From: Lachnospiraceae bacterium
GTDB taxonomy: Bacteria > Bacillota > Clostridia > Lachnospirales > Lachnospiraceae
Reading direction: 5' to 3'
Length of the DNA: 6,031 nucleotides
NCBI GenBank assembly: GCA_017412265.1
Contig: JAFPYK010000073.1
Span: 1 to 6,031, forward strand
This document shows, piece after piece, positions 5,482 to 6,031 of the stretch (position 1 is the first letter of the stretch; every line of letters begins with the position of its first letter). A model generated the notes under the pieces. It ran no database searches. It was not told where the DNA came from and saw nothing but the letters and a program-made list of their open reading frames with translations. The position numbers were made by a program, and so were the translations under genes.

Positions 5482-5511
5482 ATTATAGCAGAGAAAAGCT
5501 CTCCATGACAA
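5482..5511 (-). promoter_or_regulatory. Sigma-A-type promoter of the reductase operon
   Basis: On the minus strand TTGTCA (5511-5506, one mismatch) is followed after 18 bp by a perfect TATAAT (5487-5482), with TG one base upstream as an extended -10. Transcription should begin near 5475, giving a leader of about 85 nt before the ATG at 5390. The leader contains a small CCGCG/CGCGG hairpin (loop GCT) near its start but no riboswitch I recognise. Confidence 0.8.
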
Positions 5512-5566
5512 CGCTTTCTGTCAAAGGCCTCCGCCGGGATAGTCCGATGCATCTGTGCACGGCCGT

Positions 5567-5599
5567 AAAATGCCCTCCGACGTTCAACCGCCGGAGGGC
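5567..5599 (-). terminator. Terminator of the cell-wall-binding gene
   Basis: GCCCTCCG (5572-5579) pairs over 8 bp with CGGAGGGC (5592-5599) around a 12-nt loop. On the minus strand ATTTTA follows. It lies about 44 nt after the stop codon at 5643-5645 and upstream of the next promoter, so it separates the two transcripts. Confidence 0.75.
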
Positions 5600-5642
5600 T
5601 GCTCAGATGATTTTATGTTTTACTCTCCGTGATCCTCAGAAA

Positions 5643-6031
5643 TCAGTCGATATACCTTACGATGGGTTCACCGTTCTCATATAAATATGAGATGTACGAG
5701 TTATAGCGCACCTTGCCGTTCGTTCCTTTGCCATCTGAGTCAAAATGATACGGCCACTGATCACGATCATTGTCCTCCCAATAAAATGCATTCTTAATCA
5801 TCTTGCAGTTATCTCCGAAGGCATATCGAATACCATCGATCTTCCAGAGTCCGACTGCAGGTTCGCCTTCCTCTATGTAATACCAGTCCTTGCCTTCCTG
5901 CAGCCACCCGTCATATCCGACACCGCTGGATGTGCAGTATACCCAGAAACTGTCCGTATCGGACCAGTGGAGATAATACCATCCGGTAATTAAAGGCCCA
6001 TCCTCCTTGAACCAGTAACGCTTGTCATTAA
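5643..6031 (-). CDS. Cell-wall-binding repeat protein, 3' part only
   Basis: The last 128 codons of a gene whose start lies beyond the window. The translation is rich in Trp, Tyr and Gly with repeats of the choline-binding/cell-wall-binding type (PF01473 and relatives): for example ITGWYYL, DGWLQEGKDWYYIEEGE and VGLWKIDGIRYAF. These modules normally anchor exported enzymes or adhesins to teichoic acid choline or similar polymers on the cell surface. The catalytic or adhesive part would be N-terminal and is not visible. The repeats are less regular near the end, where the protein stops with YENGEPIVRYID. Its base composition is more AT-rich than its neighbours, which is common for repeat-type surface proteins and may hint at separate acquisition. 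Confidence 0.75.
   Translation of the reverse strand, partial: NDKRYWFKEDGPLITGWYYLHWSDTDSFWVYCTSSGVGYDGWLQEGKDWYYIEEGEPAVGLWKIDGIRYAFGDNCKMIKNAFYWEDNDRDQWPYHFDSDGKGTNGKVRYNSYISYLYENGEPIVRYID

Noticed and set aside
4260..5684. 474-codon plus-strand open frame over the aldo/keto reductase
   Set aside because: It is antisense to a gene with a full catalytic tetrad and two ferredoxin motifs. Its His/Arg/Leu-rich translation is typical of a GC-rich shadow frame.

Overview
The window looks like a moderately GC-rich chromosome segment of an anaerobic Bacillota, most likely a gut or rumen Clostridia such as Lachnospiraceae. This is inferred from a ferredoxin-type aldo/keto reductase, a DUF362 protein, a choline-binding-type repeat protein, AGGAG-like ribosome binding sites and a yybP-ykoY riboswitch. 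All five genes lie on the minus strand, so they read from high to low coordinates.

Right end to left: (i) 5643-6031 is the 3' end of a cell-wall-binding-repeat protein whose start lies outside the window, closed by a terminator at 5567-5599. (ii) A strong extended -10 promoter (5482-5511) drives an aldo/keto reductase with two 4Fe-4S motifs (5390-4278) and a DUF362 protein (4211-3213), with a canonical terminator at 3163-3187. (iii) A PLP-dependent low-specificity threonine aldolase (3120-2086) follows without an obvious promoter of its own. (iv) At 2023-1859 there is a promoter, a yybP-ykoY (Mn2+) riboswitch aptamer and an 18-bp terminator that overlaps the aptamer's closing stem. They control a 315-residue protein (1812-865) that I do not recognise; it has a helical, possibly HEPN-like N-terminus and two C-terminal membrane segments. 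(v) Bases 1-864 hold no credible gene. They are packed with inverted repeats: tandem hairpins, a branched 109-nt palindrome and a 211-nt long-range inverted repeat that includes the stop codon of the riboswitch gene.

The most notable points are the Mn2+-type riboswitch in front of a gene that is not one of the usual manganese exporters, and the dense, partly repeated palindromic region downstream of it. That region is either a cluster of mobile palindromic repeats or a large structured RNA. The redox pair (Fe-S aldo/keto reductase plus DUF362) probably forms one operon, with threonine aldolase possibly reached by readthrough.
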